Shown here piece by piece: positions 21,586 to 32,625 of a stretch of 64,000 bases of DNA. The notes below the pieces were generated by a model that worked only from the letters and a program-made list of their open reading frames with translations, ran no database searches and had not been told where the DNA came from. Both the position numbers and the translations under genes were made by a program. The stretch is from Hofstenia miamia (lineage: Eukaryota; Xenacoelomorpha; Acoela), in NCBI GenBank assembly GCA_004352715.1, contig SCFE01000002.1, forward strand, positions 607,289 to 671,288. Direction: 5' to 3'. Numbering within the stretch: the first letter of the stretch is position 1; the number at the start of each line of letters is the position of its first letter.

Positions 21586-22850
21586 ATTAAAAAACAACAG
21601 ACCCATCAGACTACAAGTTCGCAGAGTTCTTGAAAATTTAAAACCAGAATACGAGAAGATTCTCAGCAACTTAATTGAAAGTGGTATTATACAGGGAAGT
21701 AATAGCCCATATGCTGCTCCTACTGTGTTTATTTGACAAGGTGAGAAATATTGACTGTGCATTGATTTCAGAAAGCTCAATGACATAACAATCAAGGATG
21801 TGTATCCGTTACCTAAAATCAAAGATCTTTTATATGACGCTAGCAAATATAAATTCTTTTCCTGTCTCAATTTGTGCAAAGCATACTGGCAGGTACTGAT
21901 GCGGCCCTCTGACATCCTGAAGACAGCCTTTATTACCCTGTATGGTCTATATGAGTGGAAGTATATGGTGTTCAGCCTATGTAATGCGCCAGCTACCTTT
22001 CAGTGCTACGTGACCAAGGTGCTCAAAGACAATGCTAACATTCTCAAACCTGGCATCTTGGCTTACATCAATGATATTTTAGTAGCCAGCAATACTTTTG
22101 AGGAGCACTTAACTAAGCTTGGTCGCACATTAGATCTGTTACAGAGAGCTGGGTTGAAAGTCAACAGAAATAAGTGGTTGTTAGCCCAGAAGAGGGTAAT
22201 TTTTCTTGGTCAAGTCGTCAAGCCAGGGAAGATTTCAATAAAGAATAATGCCAAAGACTTTTTAGAAAAGATCAAAATGCCACGAAGCCACCGAGATGTA
22301 CAGTGATTGATGGGTTTCCTTAACTATTATGGGATGTACCTTCCAGACTTAGTGGAGAAAACAAAAACCATCTCGAATTTACTCAAGAAATCTGTGGAAT
22401 TCAAGTGGACGTGGCAGGAACAAGAAGCTCTGGAAAGCATCAAAGTTGAGCTCAAGAAGATACCATCACTGAATACTCCTGATTATACAAAGGAATGTAT
22501 AGTCGACTGTGACACAAGTACCATAGCTATAAGTGGCATATTGAGCCAAGACATCAATGGAGTTGAAAGTCCCGTCCAATATTTTAGTCAGAAACTGTGG
22601 GCCTCAGAGAGAAATTATGGTGTGATGAAGTGCAAAATGCTCACCTTAGTTGAGTCACTGAAAAAATTTTGATACTTCATATTAGGACGCAAATTCATTG
22701 TGTGTACAGACAATAGTGCTCTCGCCTGGCTCAAAAAGTTTAGTGGTGATAAATCAAACATAGTCACTCAGTGGATCTAATATTTAAATGACTTTTCATT
22801 CTCAATTAGGCACTGCCCTGGTAGGCTCCATCTGAACGCCAACTATTGGA
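21524..22850 (+). pseudogene. Gyp-A reverse transcriptase and RNase H
   Basis: RT is recognised by 'SGIIQGSNSPYAAPTVFI', 'LCIDFRKLNDIT', 'YPLPKIKDLLYD', 'FSCLNLCKAYWQVLM', 'KTAFITLYGLYEWKYMVF', 'NAPATFQCYV', and the catalytic box 'LAYINDILVAS', in which the family's Y-x-D-D is Y-I-N-D, so the first catalytic aspartate is lost. The connection region 'LMGFLNYYG' follows, then RNase H with 'ECIVDCDTSTIAISGILSQ', 'PVQYFSQKL' and 'FIVCTDNSALAWLKKF' (about 22495-22740). Stops at 21734, 21751, 22304, 22670 and 22778 are mostly TGA at expected Arg codons. Confidence 0.9.
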
Positions 22851-22852
22851 CT

Positions 22853-24505
22853 GTGTTACCAAGTTACAAGAGAGACCTCAAGAAACCAAATGGGGAAAAG
22901 GTTCTGTTCTCCTTCATTCCTCATACAGAATATCAATTGATACCTGAGATTAATGCTGATCAAAATGGAAAACCCATCCTTGCTATACTTGTGAGAGAAG
23001 AGATCTCAGAGGAAGAGATAATTTGCTATCAACATTGCGATTCGATTTTGTACCAGATTATGCAAAGGATGAAGGATCCGTACTTCCCTACATCTCTGGA
23101 AGTAAATTGGTACTTCAACTGCTATAATTGGCAAACCAATGAGAATGGTTTACTGTACGCCAAGAGCAAGCACAACAACCGACTTGCCATTCCTGAATAT
23201 TTTAAGAGGGACCTAGTACACAGAGTCCATGAAAGGGGACATTTGGGGATACTTCAAACTGAAAAAACCTTCAATTCCCAATACGTTACTACAGGAATAA
23301 GAGCTACTGTTACTGATGTCATAGACAAATGCGAGAAATGTTTACTGAATAACATTAACCATTTTCCTCAACAGAGAGCTGAACTTGAATCGTGGGCAGC
23401 AGAGAGCCCTAACGAGTTGGTGCATATCGACCTTGAACAGTTATCAAGGGATGACGAGGGTTTCCAGTATGTACTCATAATGGTTGACCATTTTACTAAA
23501 TTTGCCTGAATAATTCCTCTAAACAGTACAATGGTGGAAAAAGTTGCTGACAAGATAGTTAAAGAATAGATTTTGAAGTATGGACCCATGCAAAAGTTAG
23601 TTTCAGATCAAGGTCCTCAGTTTGAGAGTAATCTCTTGCGTGCTTTAATTAAGCAACTAGAAGTTATCAATGAGTTAACCACCGCCTATCACCACCAAGC
23701 AAATGGCTTAGTAGAACATTTAAATCAAACCCTTATAAAGTTGATTTGAGTAGCTTTATTGCGTGCAGCTGGAAAACAATGGAGGCGAGTTATTGAATGT
23801 GTTGAGTATTTTTACAACACATCAGTTCATACAACTACAGGCATGAGCCCCTTTAAAGCCATGTTTGGTCGTGAGGCCACCACGTCCTTAACAATGATGT
23901 TCACAAAGTACGCAGAACACAGCACAGAAAGTTATGTTAATAGATTAATTCAGGATATGCAACAAATCCACCTTACCATCTGCCATAACACGAATCAGTC
24001 CAGTATAAGGCAGAAGAAAACCTTTAACAAGAAGATATACAGCAAGCCACATAAACGTGGTGACCAAGTTTTTGCTTATCTTCCACAGATTACAACGGAT
24101 ATTAGTCAAGTACGTAAACTTGCAAACAATTGGCAAGGTCCTTTTACTATAGAAAAAGTGCTTGACCATAATACTTATACTTTAAACAATGGTAAAATGG
24201 TACACTTTCAAAGGCTCAAATGAGCAATAAAAGATATAGAGAATGTTATAGTAGATGATAACAATGAATTTACTTTAGTGGATAACAGTGTTGATACATA
24301 TGAAAAATATGACAATTTAACTAGTTTTTCCAAAGATGAGTTTTCTGACACTGATTATACTTATGATAATAATACTTCTGACAATTTAGAAACACATATG
24401 CTCCCCCAAAGAAGGGCGAGAACTACCCATGCTTATGATCCCAGCATTTGGGACTTAAATCTTATAACTCCATTTAGGAATGAATACTCACAGTCGAAAA
24501 CGTGA
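22853..24505 (+). pseudogene. Gyp-A integrase with GPY/F module
   Basis: HHCC zinc domain: 'HRVHERGHLGILQTEKTF' and later 'IDKCEKC' (about 23220-23340). Catalytic core D,D-35-E: 'ELVHIDLEQLSRDDEGFQYV' (first Asp), 'LVSDQGPQFES' (second Asp), 'TAYHHQANGLVEHLNQTL' (Glu), all three present. C-terminal module 'NNWQGPFTIEKVLDHNTYTL' (GPY/F) at about 24125-24185. No chromodomain. The frame then runs as an acidic tail to 24505. TGA/TAG stops at 23507, 23567, 23746 and 24221 disable it. Integrase inserts the element DNA; the 4-bp duplication seen for this family fits Metaviridae. Confidence 0.9.
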
Positions 24506-24848
24506 GTCGCCAGCTCCACCATCCGGCTGATGAGTGAGAAGGAGGATGGAAGGTAGCCGAACCAGCTGAGACGCCTCATCTAGGCAAGGGAGACATGTAT
24601 CTCTGCTTGTTGAGGCACACACAAGGAAAAGAGGATGCAATGATGGTACTGAGGAGAGTCTGATTCCATGTGAGCAATATGTAGCTCCATGACTTGGAGA
24701 GGAGACAGCAACCACAATGAAGCCCTCCAAATCTCACCCCTACGTGGAGAGACATGCTTCCCCACATGCATGAGAGGAGCTGGCTACACATTCATTAAAA
24801 ACTTATAAACCTAGGAAACCTTTTAATGAAATTGTAAATACCCCCCAA
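24506..24848 (+). other. Gyp-A pol/ORF3 spacer
   Basis: About 340 bp without an open frame on the coding strand. The equivalent spacer in the Gyp-B copy is about 40150-40450. How ORF3 is translated (splicing, reinitiation or frameshifting) is not visible. Confidence 0.5.
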
Positions 24849-27800
24849 TTGAGTGACTTGATAGCCCCCTCAACCTCATCCACAGCAACTTCTTCTGTTA
24901 GGTCAGAGCAGAATGAAGAAAGAAGAAGAAAAATTTCCAGAGTTGGTGATGAGACCCTTCACCCCTATTACACGAGGAAAGCTACTGCTATAACACGTGA
25001 CAATATATCTGATGAGACAAAGGACCAACTTTGTTGTACATATAATAGCTGTGAAATGATTTGTTCCATAGACGCCATTTCATTCATTATAGATGCTTCT
25101 CATCGTCCAAAAGTTAATACTATTATCTGCTACAACTCAAGAATGATGGAAGGGCTTAGTCGCCTATACTGGTGCAGTACCGTTCACACTTTCTTTGATG
25201 ATGACTTTAATATTTCCAACTTATGCCAGTTTCTAAATAGTGGCAAAATAATTGACAGCTTTGAGTGTGTCAACATCAATTTTCAAAACCTTTTATTTAT
25301 CTACTTTTTAAGGATACATGAGATACAGATGGATGACATTATGGAACAGATTGAGATAGCATACCACATAGCAAAAGTCGAGGGTATACGCCGCATCATG
25401 ATAGTCAGAGGTGAGCAAGAGGATACAGTACCAGAGCCTATTGAAAACCTACACTTCTGTATGGAAAACTTTTTGATATTATCTAAAGACGATTATATTC
25501 CTCTCTCATTGCACACAATGAGCCATCTACCCATTTCTAGGCTCCTATACACAGATTTGCTACTATGCCAGTGAGTACCATCACTGTCTAGCTGTTGATC
25601 AGAAACTTGTCATTGACGTTATCCTTCAGTCACAAACCTTAGTGGTGACAGATCCAAATACCCCATCACTACTCACAGTAACCAACATGCACGTGAGTTT
25701 CAGATTTGCACAGAGTGAACAGATGCTGCATGAGATTCAAACCATATGGTCTGACCTTAAAGCAGATTTTAACCCTGAGTCTGATTGGCCCTGCCTGGAT
25801 ATAGTGAGCCCTCTAAAAGTTACCACTCCTCAGTTGAAAGAACACTCAGAGACATTAAAGTTTCATATAATACGCAGGACACGAAGAACTTCAAAGAACG
25901 TCTGTTCACAGAGAAAAACCTACCTGACATTTACACCCAAGGAGCCATCTGGATCCTTGCTATTTATTTAACGAAAGAACCACAGTTGCAAATACTGATG
26001 ACACATGAAAAAAGGTCATCTCTTACAAAGATAACCATACACGAAATAGCTGTTTGCCCCTTATTGTGGAAAGTAAAGAATTGGTTGCTTTACAAATGTA
26101 GTCCCCCCTCCTCTCCAGGAAAAACGAAAAAACCCATGGATAAATTTGAAAAATATTATGCCCAACTGGTGGGGGCGAATAGTGTGACAGGCAAGATGTC
26201 CATCATGTTAACTAGCAATCGACTTGGTATTTGTCTGTTGGACATAAATATTTTTTCTGACATAGTCAAGAAATATATGTAGGGCGCAACAGCAGAAACT
26301 AAATTTGCGATTTATTATTCAGATAATGCTCCAATGAGCACTAGACATTTTGTGCAATGATTGCCAGGGTCAACGCACCAATTCCTGGACCAGATTAACA
26401 AGCATGACATCCCTGAAAAACTGAAGCTCTATTCTGCTTGCATCAAATGAGGTATCCAGAATGTGGTTACAGCCAATTTATTGAATCAGCGCAGCATGTC
26501 AACAATGAGGGACAGATAATTCCCATCACCATCTTTAATCAGGTGATGCGGATGCTGGAACAATTCTATAGGGACGAGGAACTATTGGCATCCTCAGCAG
26601 TACAACTGTCACCCCACATCCGCGATTTAATTGAAAAGGTGAATTTGGAGAAATTCGTTGGAATGCTATATCCCCCAAGCCGACACCTCAATGGTCTGTA
26701 ACCAAGGATGAACATATACTCATGGTTGAACACAACCCTAGTGAGTTTCTCGATGAACTTATGGTACAACAGAGAGTTTTGATTGATAGTCGTGATAAAG
26801 ATGTTCTCTCTTTAATGCAATGGTGTTTACTGAAATGTTCACCAAGAAGGAGTTGGTCATTCTGCAATCCCTGGGGCGACACATAGTTCTGGACGTGGAG
26901 TGCACCACTTCCCATGTGCGCATCTCTAATCAACAGATCGAATACCTGCAACAGAGAGGACTATGAGGAAAATTTTGGGATACAATAAAAGATGTGCAAA
27001 TAAACTACCCAGTGACTATTGGGACCACCACCTTGGCCTCCCCTGCAGGCTTTAGTGATCTTGAGAAGAAGATAAAGACCTCAAATCTCTTGTGCATTCC
27101 GCCACCTACTATTGAGACACCCCTGATACAGCCCAAATGGAAGGTAAGAAAACCGAAAAAGAGGGTCACAGCACATTTATCTGACAAGGTTAACTTTGTG
27201 AATAGCAAACAGGAAGTGATTAAAGCCAGCTGAACAGGGGAGTATAAAGTCATGAGAGAAAAACTTATCACAGGAGGAAATCCTGAACACATCTTCATTG
27301 ATGGCAGGCTAACTATCACAGATATCTTCACACGTGGACTACCAGTGCACATGCAGCTACAAGCAATACACGAAAAAATTGCAACATTACAGCCTCATGT
27401 ACTGATCCTTTTTCAGGTGGCTAGTGACTTGATGTGGGTCAACAATGTAGAAACTATCACCTGGTATTATGATGTCATGAAAAGGATAGAGATTATCATG
27501 ATGATAAGAGCTAATGTGTCTGACCCAGAGCAAATGACACTCAGTCAAGTTCAGGAATATTGTTCACTGTTCATTAACCATGTGACTATGATGGGGTCCT
27601 TGAGGCAAGTGTTTATACACTTCTACCCAGATACAGAGATTAGTGCAGAAGACGCACACACATCTGACACCAATGCAATGATGACATTGATGATTGCCCT
27701 CAAGGGTCTTTGGCTGTACAAGAGATTTTATGATACTTTCACAAGATGGTTAAATAATCTAAGAAGGAATTGTCCCGTCAGTAACAGGATGCCAAAGATT

Positions 27801-27998
27801 AAATTTATACGATTAAAAGATAAAGTAGTCACCCAACGAGAAGTACTCATGCAGATTAAGAGAGAGCCACAATACACTGAGGTCCAAACGTGGGATGGTG
27901 AATTAGCTACCAAGATGATAATGGCCACTCAAAATATTGTGTCTGGGCCCACCCTCCAACTGTTACTGAAAATTAATTTGAGCATGGGGGGCATGTAG
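24849..27998 (+). pseudogene. Gyp-A ORF3: long unrecognised third ORF in the env position
   Basis: Roughly 1000 codons in pieces (24849-25574, 25642-25971 and 25785-26282, 26438-26701, 26994-27998), separated by stops or frameshifts. Landmarks in order: basic Ser-rich N-terminus; 'VGDETLHPYYTRKA'; 'NTIICYNSRMMEGL'; 'FNISNLCQFLNSGKI'; 'LHFCMENFLILSKDDY'; 'YTQGAIWILAIYLTKEP'; 'LLWKVKNWLLYKC'; 'KFEKYYAQLVGAN'; 'NYPVTIGTTTLASP'; 'PLIQPKWKVRKPKK'; 'NPEHIFIDGRLTITDIF'; 'LILFQVASDLMWVNN'; 'MKRIEIIMMIRANVSDPEQM'; 'GSLRQVFIHFYPDTEISAED'. All recur in Gyp-B (40450-43400) and partly in Gyp-C. No signal peptide, furin site or transmembrane helix is apparent, so it does not look like an envelope protein. 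Function unknown. Confidence 0.8.
27980..27993 (+). other. Polypurine tract of Gyp-A
   Basis: GAGCATGGGGGGCA immediately before the 3' LTR, the expected site for plus-strand priming. The same G-rich tract precedes the LTRs at 28817 (GAGCAAGGGGGGCA) and 33157 (CAATGGGGGGCA). Confidence 0.6.
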
Positions 27999-28143
27999 AG
28001 TCACTTGGGGACTTTTTTTGATTTTATTCTTTATCAGTTATTTTGTATTTTCACGTCACTATGACGTCAGCACTTATTTCAATCTTAGGTTGCTATTGTT
28101 AATTTGACGTCCCCTCAGTGGTGCTTATTATTATTGCTCAAAT
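27994..28143 (+). repeat. Gyp-A 3' LTR, first 150 bp
   Basis: TGTAGAGTCACTTGGGGAC, with the TGACGTCA site at 28062-28069. It stops at the N at 28144, where sequence jumps to ORF3 of another copy. Confidence 0.9.
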
Positions 28144-28144
28144 N

Positions 28145-28816
28145 TATCTTCACACGTGGACTACCAGTGCACATGCAGCTACAAGCAATACACAACAAAA
28201 TCACATGCAATACACAACACATGCTGATTCTTTTTCAGGCAGCTGGTGACTTGATGTGGGTCAACAATGTAGAAACTATCACCCAGTATTATGATGTCAT
28301 GAAAAGGATAGAGATTATCACGATCATAAGAGCTAATGTGTCTGACCCAGAGCAAATGACTCTCAGTCAAGTTCAGGAATATTGTTCACTGTTCATCAAC
28401 CATGTGACCATGATGGGGTCTTTGAGGCAGGTGTTTATACACTTCTATCTGGACACAGAGATTAGTGCTGAAGATGCACACACATCTGACACCAATGCAA
28501 TGATGACATTGATGATCACCCTCAAGGGTCTTTGGCTGTACGAGAGATTTTATGATACTTTCACAAGATGGTTAAATAATCTACGAAGGAACTGTCCCAT
28601 CAGTAACAGGATGACAAAGATTTGATTTCAAAGACTAAAAGAGGAAGTGGTTACCCAAAGAGAAGTACTAATGCAGATCACAAGAGAGCCACAATACGCT
28701 GAAGTCCAAAACTGGGATGGTGAGTTAGCAATGAAGATGATATCAGCCACTCAAAATATCATGTCTGGGCCCACCCTCCAACTGTTATCCGAAAATTAAT
28801 TTGAGCAAGGGGGGCA
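28145..28816 (+). pseudogene. Second Gyp-A ORF3 C-terminal fragment
   Basis: Closely repeats 27319-27993, starting at 'IFTRGLPVHMQLQAIH' and passing 'DLMWVNNVETITQYYDV' and 'GSLRQVFIHFYLDTEISAED', then the polypurine tract. It is a different copy of the element (several substitutions, an in-frame TGA at about 28623) joined at the single N. It shows that the downstream part of ORF3 abuts the LTR in two independent copies. Confidence 0.85.
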
Positions 28817-29880
28817 TGTAGAGTCACTCAGGGACTTTTCTTTTGATTTAATTATTTATCAGTTATTTTGTATTTTTATGTCACCATGACGTCAGCCCTT
28901 ATTTTGATCTTAGGTTGTTATTATTAATTTGACGTCCCCTCCTTGGTGCTTATTATTATTGCTCAAATTGAATTTATNTTGTAAACAAAGGCAGGTAATA
29001 ACTTGATTCTTGTATAAAACCTGAGAGACCTGTAGAGAACATTTAATAGATTTTATCTACTCTCAACTGCTGTTTTTACCGTTGTATTTTTTCTTTATAT
29101 TATATCTTTATGAAAACTATTGCTTAAGATTGGCGACAATTTGGGAGTGCTTTATCCAGTCCAAATTGTGGACCCATTAGGTTATGTATATGGTTAGATA
29201 TATGGAAATAATAAACCTTTCATTCATAGTTCAANNNNNNNNNNNNNNNNNNNNNNNNNNNNNNNNNNNNNNNNNNNNNNNNNNNNNNNNNNNNNNNNNN
29301 NNNNNNNNNNNNNNNNNNNNNNNNNNNNNNNNNNNNNNNNNNNNNNNNNNNNNNNNNNNNNNNNNNNNNNNNNNNNNNNNNNNNNNNNNNNNNNNNNNNN
29401 NNNNNNNNNNNNNNTGGTTAGATATATGGAAATAATAAACCTTTTGTTCATAGTTCAACACATACATGCACTTATACAATCTAACACTGTGATGATACCA
29501 TGCTGTTGGCTAGCACGAATATCTGGCAATTACAGATTATTTAATAGTGAGCTGAGAGATAACAATTAAAATGAGATCCTGTATTTTTCAATGTGAGATA
29601 GAAATTAAAAAGTGAGACAAATAGGGTAGCACCAGTCAATAGGTTAAGCACTTTACTTCTGGAGACCCCGCTTTGGCTGGAAGCCATACAAATTGGTTAT
29701 CTTGGATTTTACCTAAAGTAGTTGGTTACTTGGATGAATTACCAATGTTACATCTATAAGTTATAAGTTCTATGTTATTCTATTTCTTGGAATCATGGCT
29801 GTAATGCAAATGCTATTTAAACCTTCTGCAGAGTCAATTAAGTTTCTAGTTAAGTTACCCTACCAGCCCATGATTCTACA
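28817..29880 (+). repeat. Gyp-A 3' LTR (with gaps)
   Basis: TGTAGAGTCACTCAGGG to TGATTCTACA, interrupted by N at 28979 and 29235-29414. It contains TGACGTCA (28887-28894), the TATA and AATAAA regions. It is followed by TTAG, matching the TTAG before 15932. Confidence 0.9.
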
Positions 29881-30350
29881 TTAGGAAGCTGCTCAATATT
29901 AAAGCATTTATTAAAGCCAATATATTTTGGTAATGGCTACATGTAATATTAATTAAGCAGCTAGTAACAAGTCCAGTTGTGAACAAACAAAACACTTTTA
30001 CAAAATAGAGTTTAAGTTGAATTGTGCAATGTATTGAATATGCACTGAGCTAGGATAGGGTACACATAAACTGTATCAATGAGCTGAGATGTGGAACTCA
30101 ATCATTGAAGGAGTTGGTGAAACTGGATGTGGAGATCAGCTTTGGGCAGATGCCCATTATCAATCCTTGGAGAGATTGCTTCATGGCTTCATCACCTAAA
30201 TAGTGAACAGTTAAATCTAGTTATATTATGTTAACAGTGATAAAAGCTAAAGAAGTATCTAAATAAGTAAATCCCTACCCGTAAAACTATGACTAATGTT
30301 ATACAGTAACAAAGGATAAACAGTAATGATGCCTGGTAGAGGATGTTACA
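29881..30350 (+). repeat. Family X LTR copy 1, right half
   Basis: Continues the X LTR broken at 15931, starting TTAGGAAGCTG and ending GGATGTTACA. It matches the reverse complement of 35578-36047. A TGG-starting primer-binding site follows at once. Confidence 0.85.
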
Positions 30351-31113
30351 TGGTGATGGTGACAGCCAAGAACAGCAACTTTTGGAAAATAAACATTCAG
30401 TAGAACAACCTGCATACTATGACATAATCTACAAGTGAAAGTGGAAATTAAGCAACAAGACAACTACATGAAGAACAAACTAGTTAACAGAGAGAACTAC
30501 CCAAAACCAAACCAAAGCACTTCAACAGGATCCCAGAATCATGATCAAGAAGAAGTACCACTACAAACCAAAAAGAAACTATTACAAAAGGTAAGAAAGG
30601 CAGTGCAAAGAAAACAGCACCCAGGGCAGTAACCCCTAGAACAATGTGATCACCACCATATTCTGGTGAAAATTCATCCCCAAAAACAGAACTACAGTCT
30701 TTCAATTCACCCCCAGAAACAAGCCCCCAGGAAATAGTTGACATGCTGAGAAAGAGCCAGGAAAACAAAGCACTTCTAAAAAATGAAATTGAACAGCTAA
30801 TAAGCAAGGTCAAACAGATGGACTAACAAAACAAAACCATTCTGAGTGAAATCAAGTTAAACATGGAGATGCAACTAGACAAGAAAAGCAAATGATTCCA
30901 AAGTGAGATCAAACTCTTCACACACCCACTATCAGAGTCTAACAAAAGATTCTTAGAACAGAATCAACAATGGCAGGAAAAAAATCAGCAACTGGAAAGG
31001 ACAAATAGACAGTTAATAGAGGATAATGATCTACAAGCAGGAGAATTGAAGCAACTAAAAGACAAATTAAAACTACTACAGTTGATGGAAGAAGAAAACA
31101 GGGGTAACATGCA
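30351..31113 (+). pseudogene. Family X leader and gag N-terminus (coiled coil)
   Basis: Primer-binding site TGGTGATGGTGACAGCC at 30351, then a Lys/Gln/Asn-rich frame from 30435 (65 codons) that shifts into a frame reading 'SPPYSGENSSPKTELQSF', 'EIVDMLRKSQENKALLKNEI' and later 'NQQLERTNRQLIEDNDLQ' and 'LKQLKDKLKLLQLMEEEN'. This heptad-rich segment resembles the coiled coil at the N-terminus of the Gyp-A and Gyp-B gag proteins, so I read it as gag. Stops occur at about 30630, 30823 and 30890. No capsid region remains before the inverted X LTR begins. Confidence 0.6.
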
Positions 31114-32625
31114 AATGTAATATCCTCTACCAGGCATTATCACTGTTTATCTACTGTTACTGTATAACATTATCTGTGTTATTGCAGGTAAGGATTTACT
31201 TGTTGTTACTGCTTGACTAGTTTCTTCTGTTAACTTATGTAACCTAGAATTAACTGCTCACTGTTTAGGTGACAAAGCCATGTGGTAATCTCTATAATNN
31301 NNNNNNNNNNNNNNNNNNNNNNNNNNNNNNNNNNNNNNNNNNNNNNNNNNNNNNNNNNNNNNNNNNNNNNNNNNNNNNNNNNNNNNNNNNNNNNNNNNNN
31401 NNNNNNNNNNNNNNNNNNNNNNNNNNNNNNNNNNNNNNNNNNNNNNNNNNNNNNNNNNNNNNNNNNNNNNNNNNNNNNNNNNNNNNNNNNNNNNNNNNNN
31501 NNNNNNNNNNNNNNNNNNNNNNNNNNNNNNNNNNNNNNNNNNNNNNNNNNNNNNNNNNNNNNNNNNNNNNNNNNNNNNNNNNNNNNNNNNNNNNNNNNNN
31601 NNNNNNNNNNNNNNNNNNNNNNNNNNNNNNNNNNNNNNNNNNNNNNNNNNNNNNNNNNNNNNNNNNNNNNNNNNNNNNNNNNNNNNNNNNNNNNNNNNNN
31701 NNNNNNNNNNNNNNNNNNNNNNNNNNNNNNNNNNNNNNNNNNNNNNNNNNNNNNNNNNNNNNNNNNNNNNNNNNNNNNNNNNNNNNNNNNNNNNNNNNNN
31801 NNNNNNNNNNNNNNNNNNNNNNNNNNNNNNNNNNNNNNNNNNNNNNNNNNNNNNNNNNNNNNNNNNNNNNNNNNNNNNNNNNNNNNNNNNNNNNNNNNNN
31901 NNNNNNNNNNNNNNNNNNNNNNNNNNNNNNNNNNNNNNNNNNNNNNNNNNNNNNNNNNNNNNNNNNNNNNNNNNNNNNNNNNNNNNNNNNNNNNNNNNNN
32001 NNNNNNNNNNNNNNNNNNNNNNNNNNNNNNNNNNNNNNNNNNNNNNNNNNNNNNNNNNNNNNNNNNNNNNNNNNNNNNNNNNNNNNNNNNNNNNNNNNNN
32101 NNNNNNNNNNNNNNNNNNNNNNNNNNNNNNNNNNNNNNNNNNNNNNNNNNNNNNNNNNNNNNNNNNNNNNNNNNNNNNNNNNNNNNNNNNNNNNNNNNNN
32201 NNNNNNNNNNNNNNNNNNNNNNNNNNNNNNNNNNNNNNNNNNNNNNNNNNNNNNNNNNNNNNNNNNNNNNNNNNNNNNNNNNNNNNNNNNNNNNNNNNAA
32301 TGTGAAACAAAATAAGAATTCCAAGTAAAATTCTTTATCAAATTCTTACAATGGTTTTTAATCTATTTATAGTAAATCCAGAAGAAGTACCTGTTGATTC
32401 AAATTTAAATTTCTGCCAAGATGGCGGCTGTAAATAATGAAAGTGTCATTTAGTCAAAAAGTATTTTTATCAACAGATACAAATATCTCTTTTTTGACAC
32501 ATATTGTTTCTTGGTTGCATAATACAAATAAATCTTAAATATTTTTAAATCATCTTTTCTTTGATCTGAATCCCTTCTGCTGGACATTTTGCAGCTTATT
32601 TGAGATTTATGTGGATGATGCTTCA
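31114..32625 (-). repeat. Family X LTR copy 2, opposite orientation, with a 1000-N gap
   Basis: 31114-31298 (TGTAATATCCTCTACCAGG...) and 32299-32625 (ending GGATGATGCTTCA) are the two ends of an X LTR in the reverse of copy 1. The N gap at 31299-32298 may join two different copies. The right end lies inside a Gyp-B ORF3. Confidence 0.75.

Noticed and set aside
25110-25574. ORF3 as a retroviral envelope
   Set aside because: It is in the env position, but no signal peptide, cysteine-rich surface domain, fusion peptide, furin site or transmembrane anchor can be seen in any copy.
24849-27998. Reassigned UGA codon (alternative genetic code) to explain the many TGA codons
   Set aside because: The RECQL gene, the Gyp-C gag and other open frames use TGA as expected, and TGA in elements sits where relatives have CGA, which CpG decay explains.
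31299-32298. Long open frames over this and other N stretches (also 44255-45254, 51735-52734 and 61503-62104)
   Set aside because: They are open only because N codons cannot be stops.
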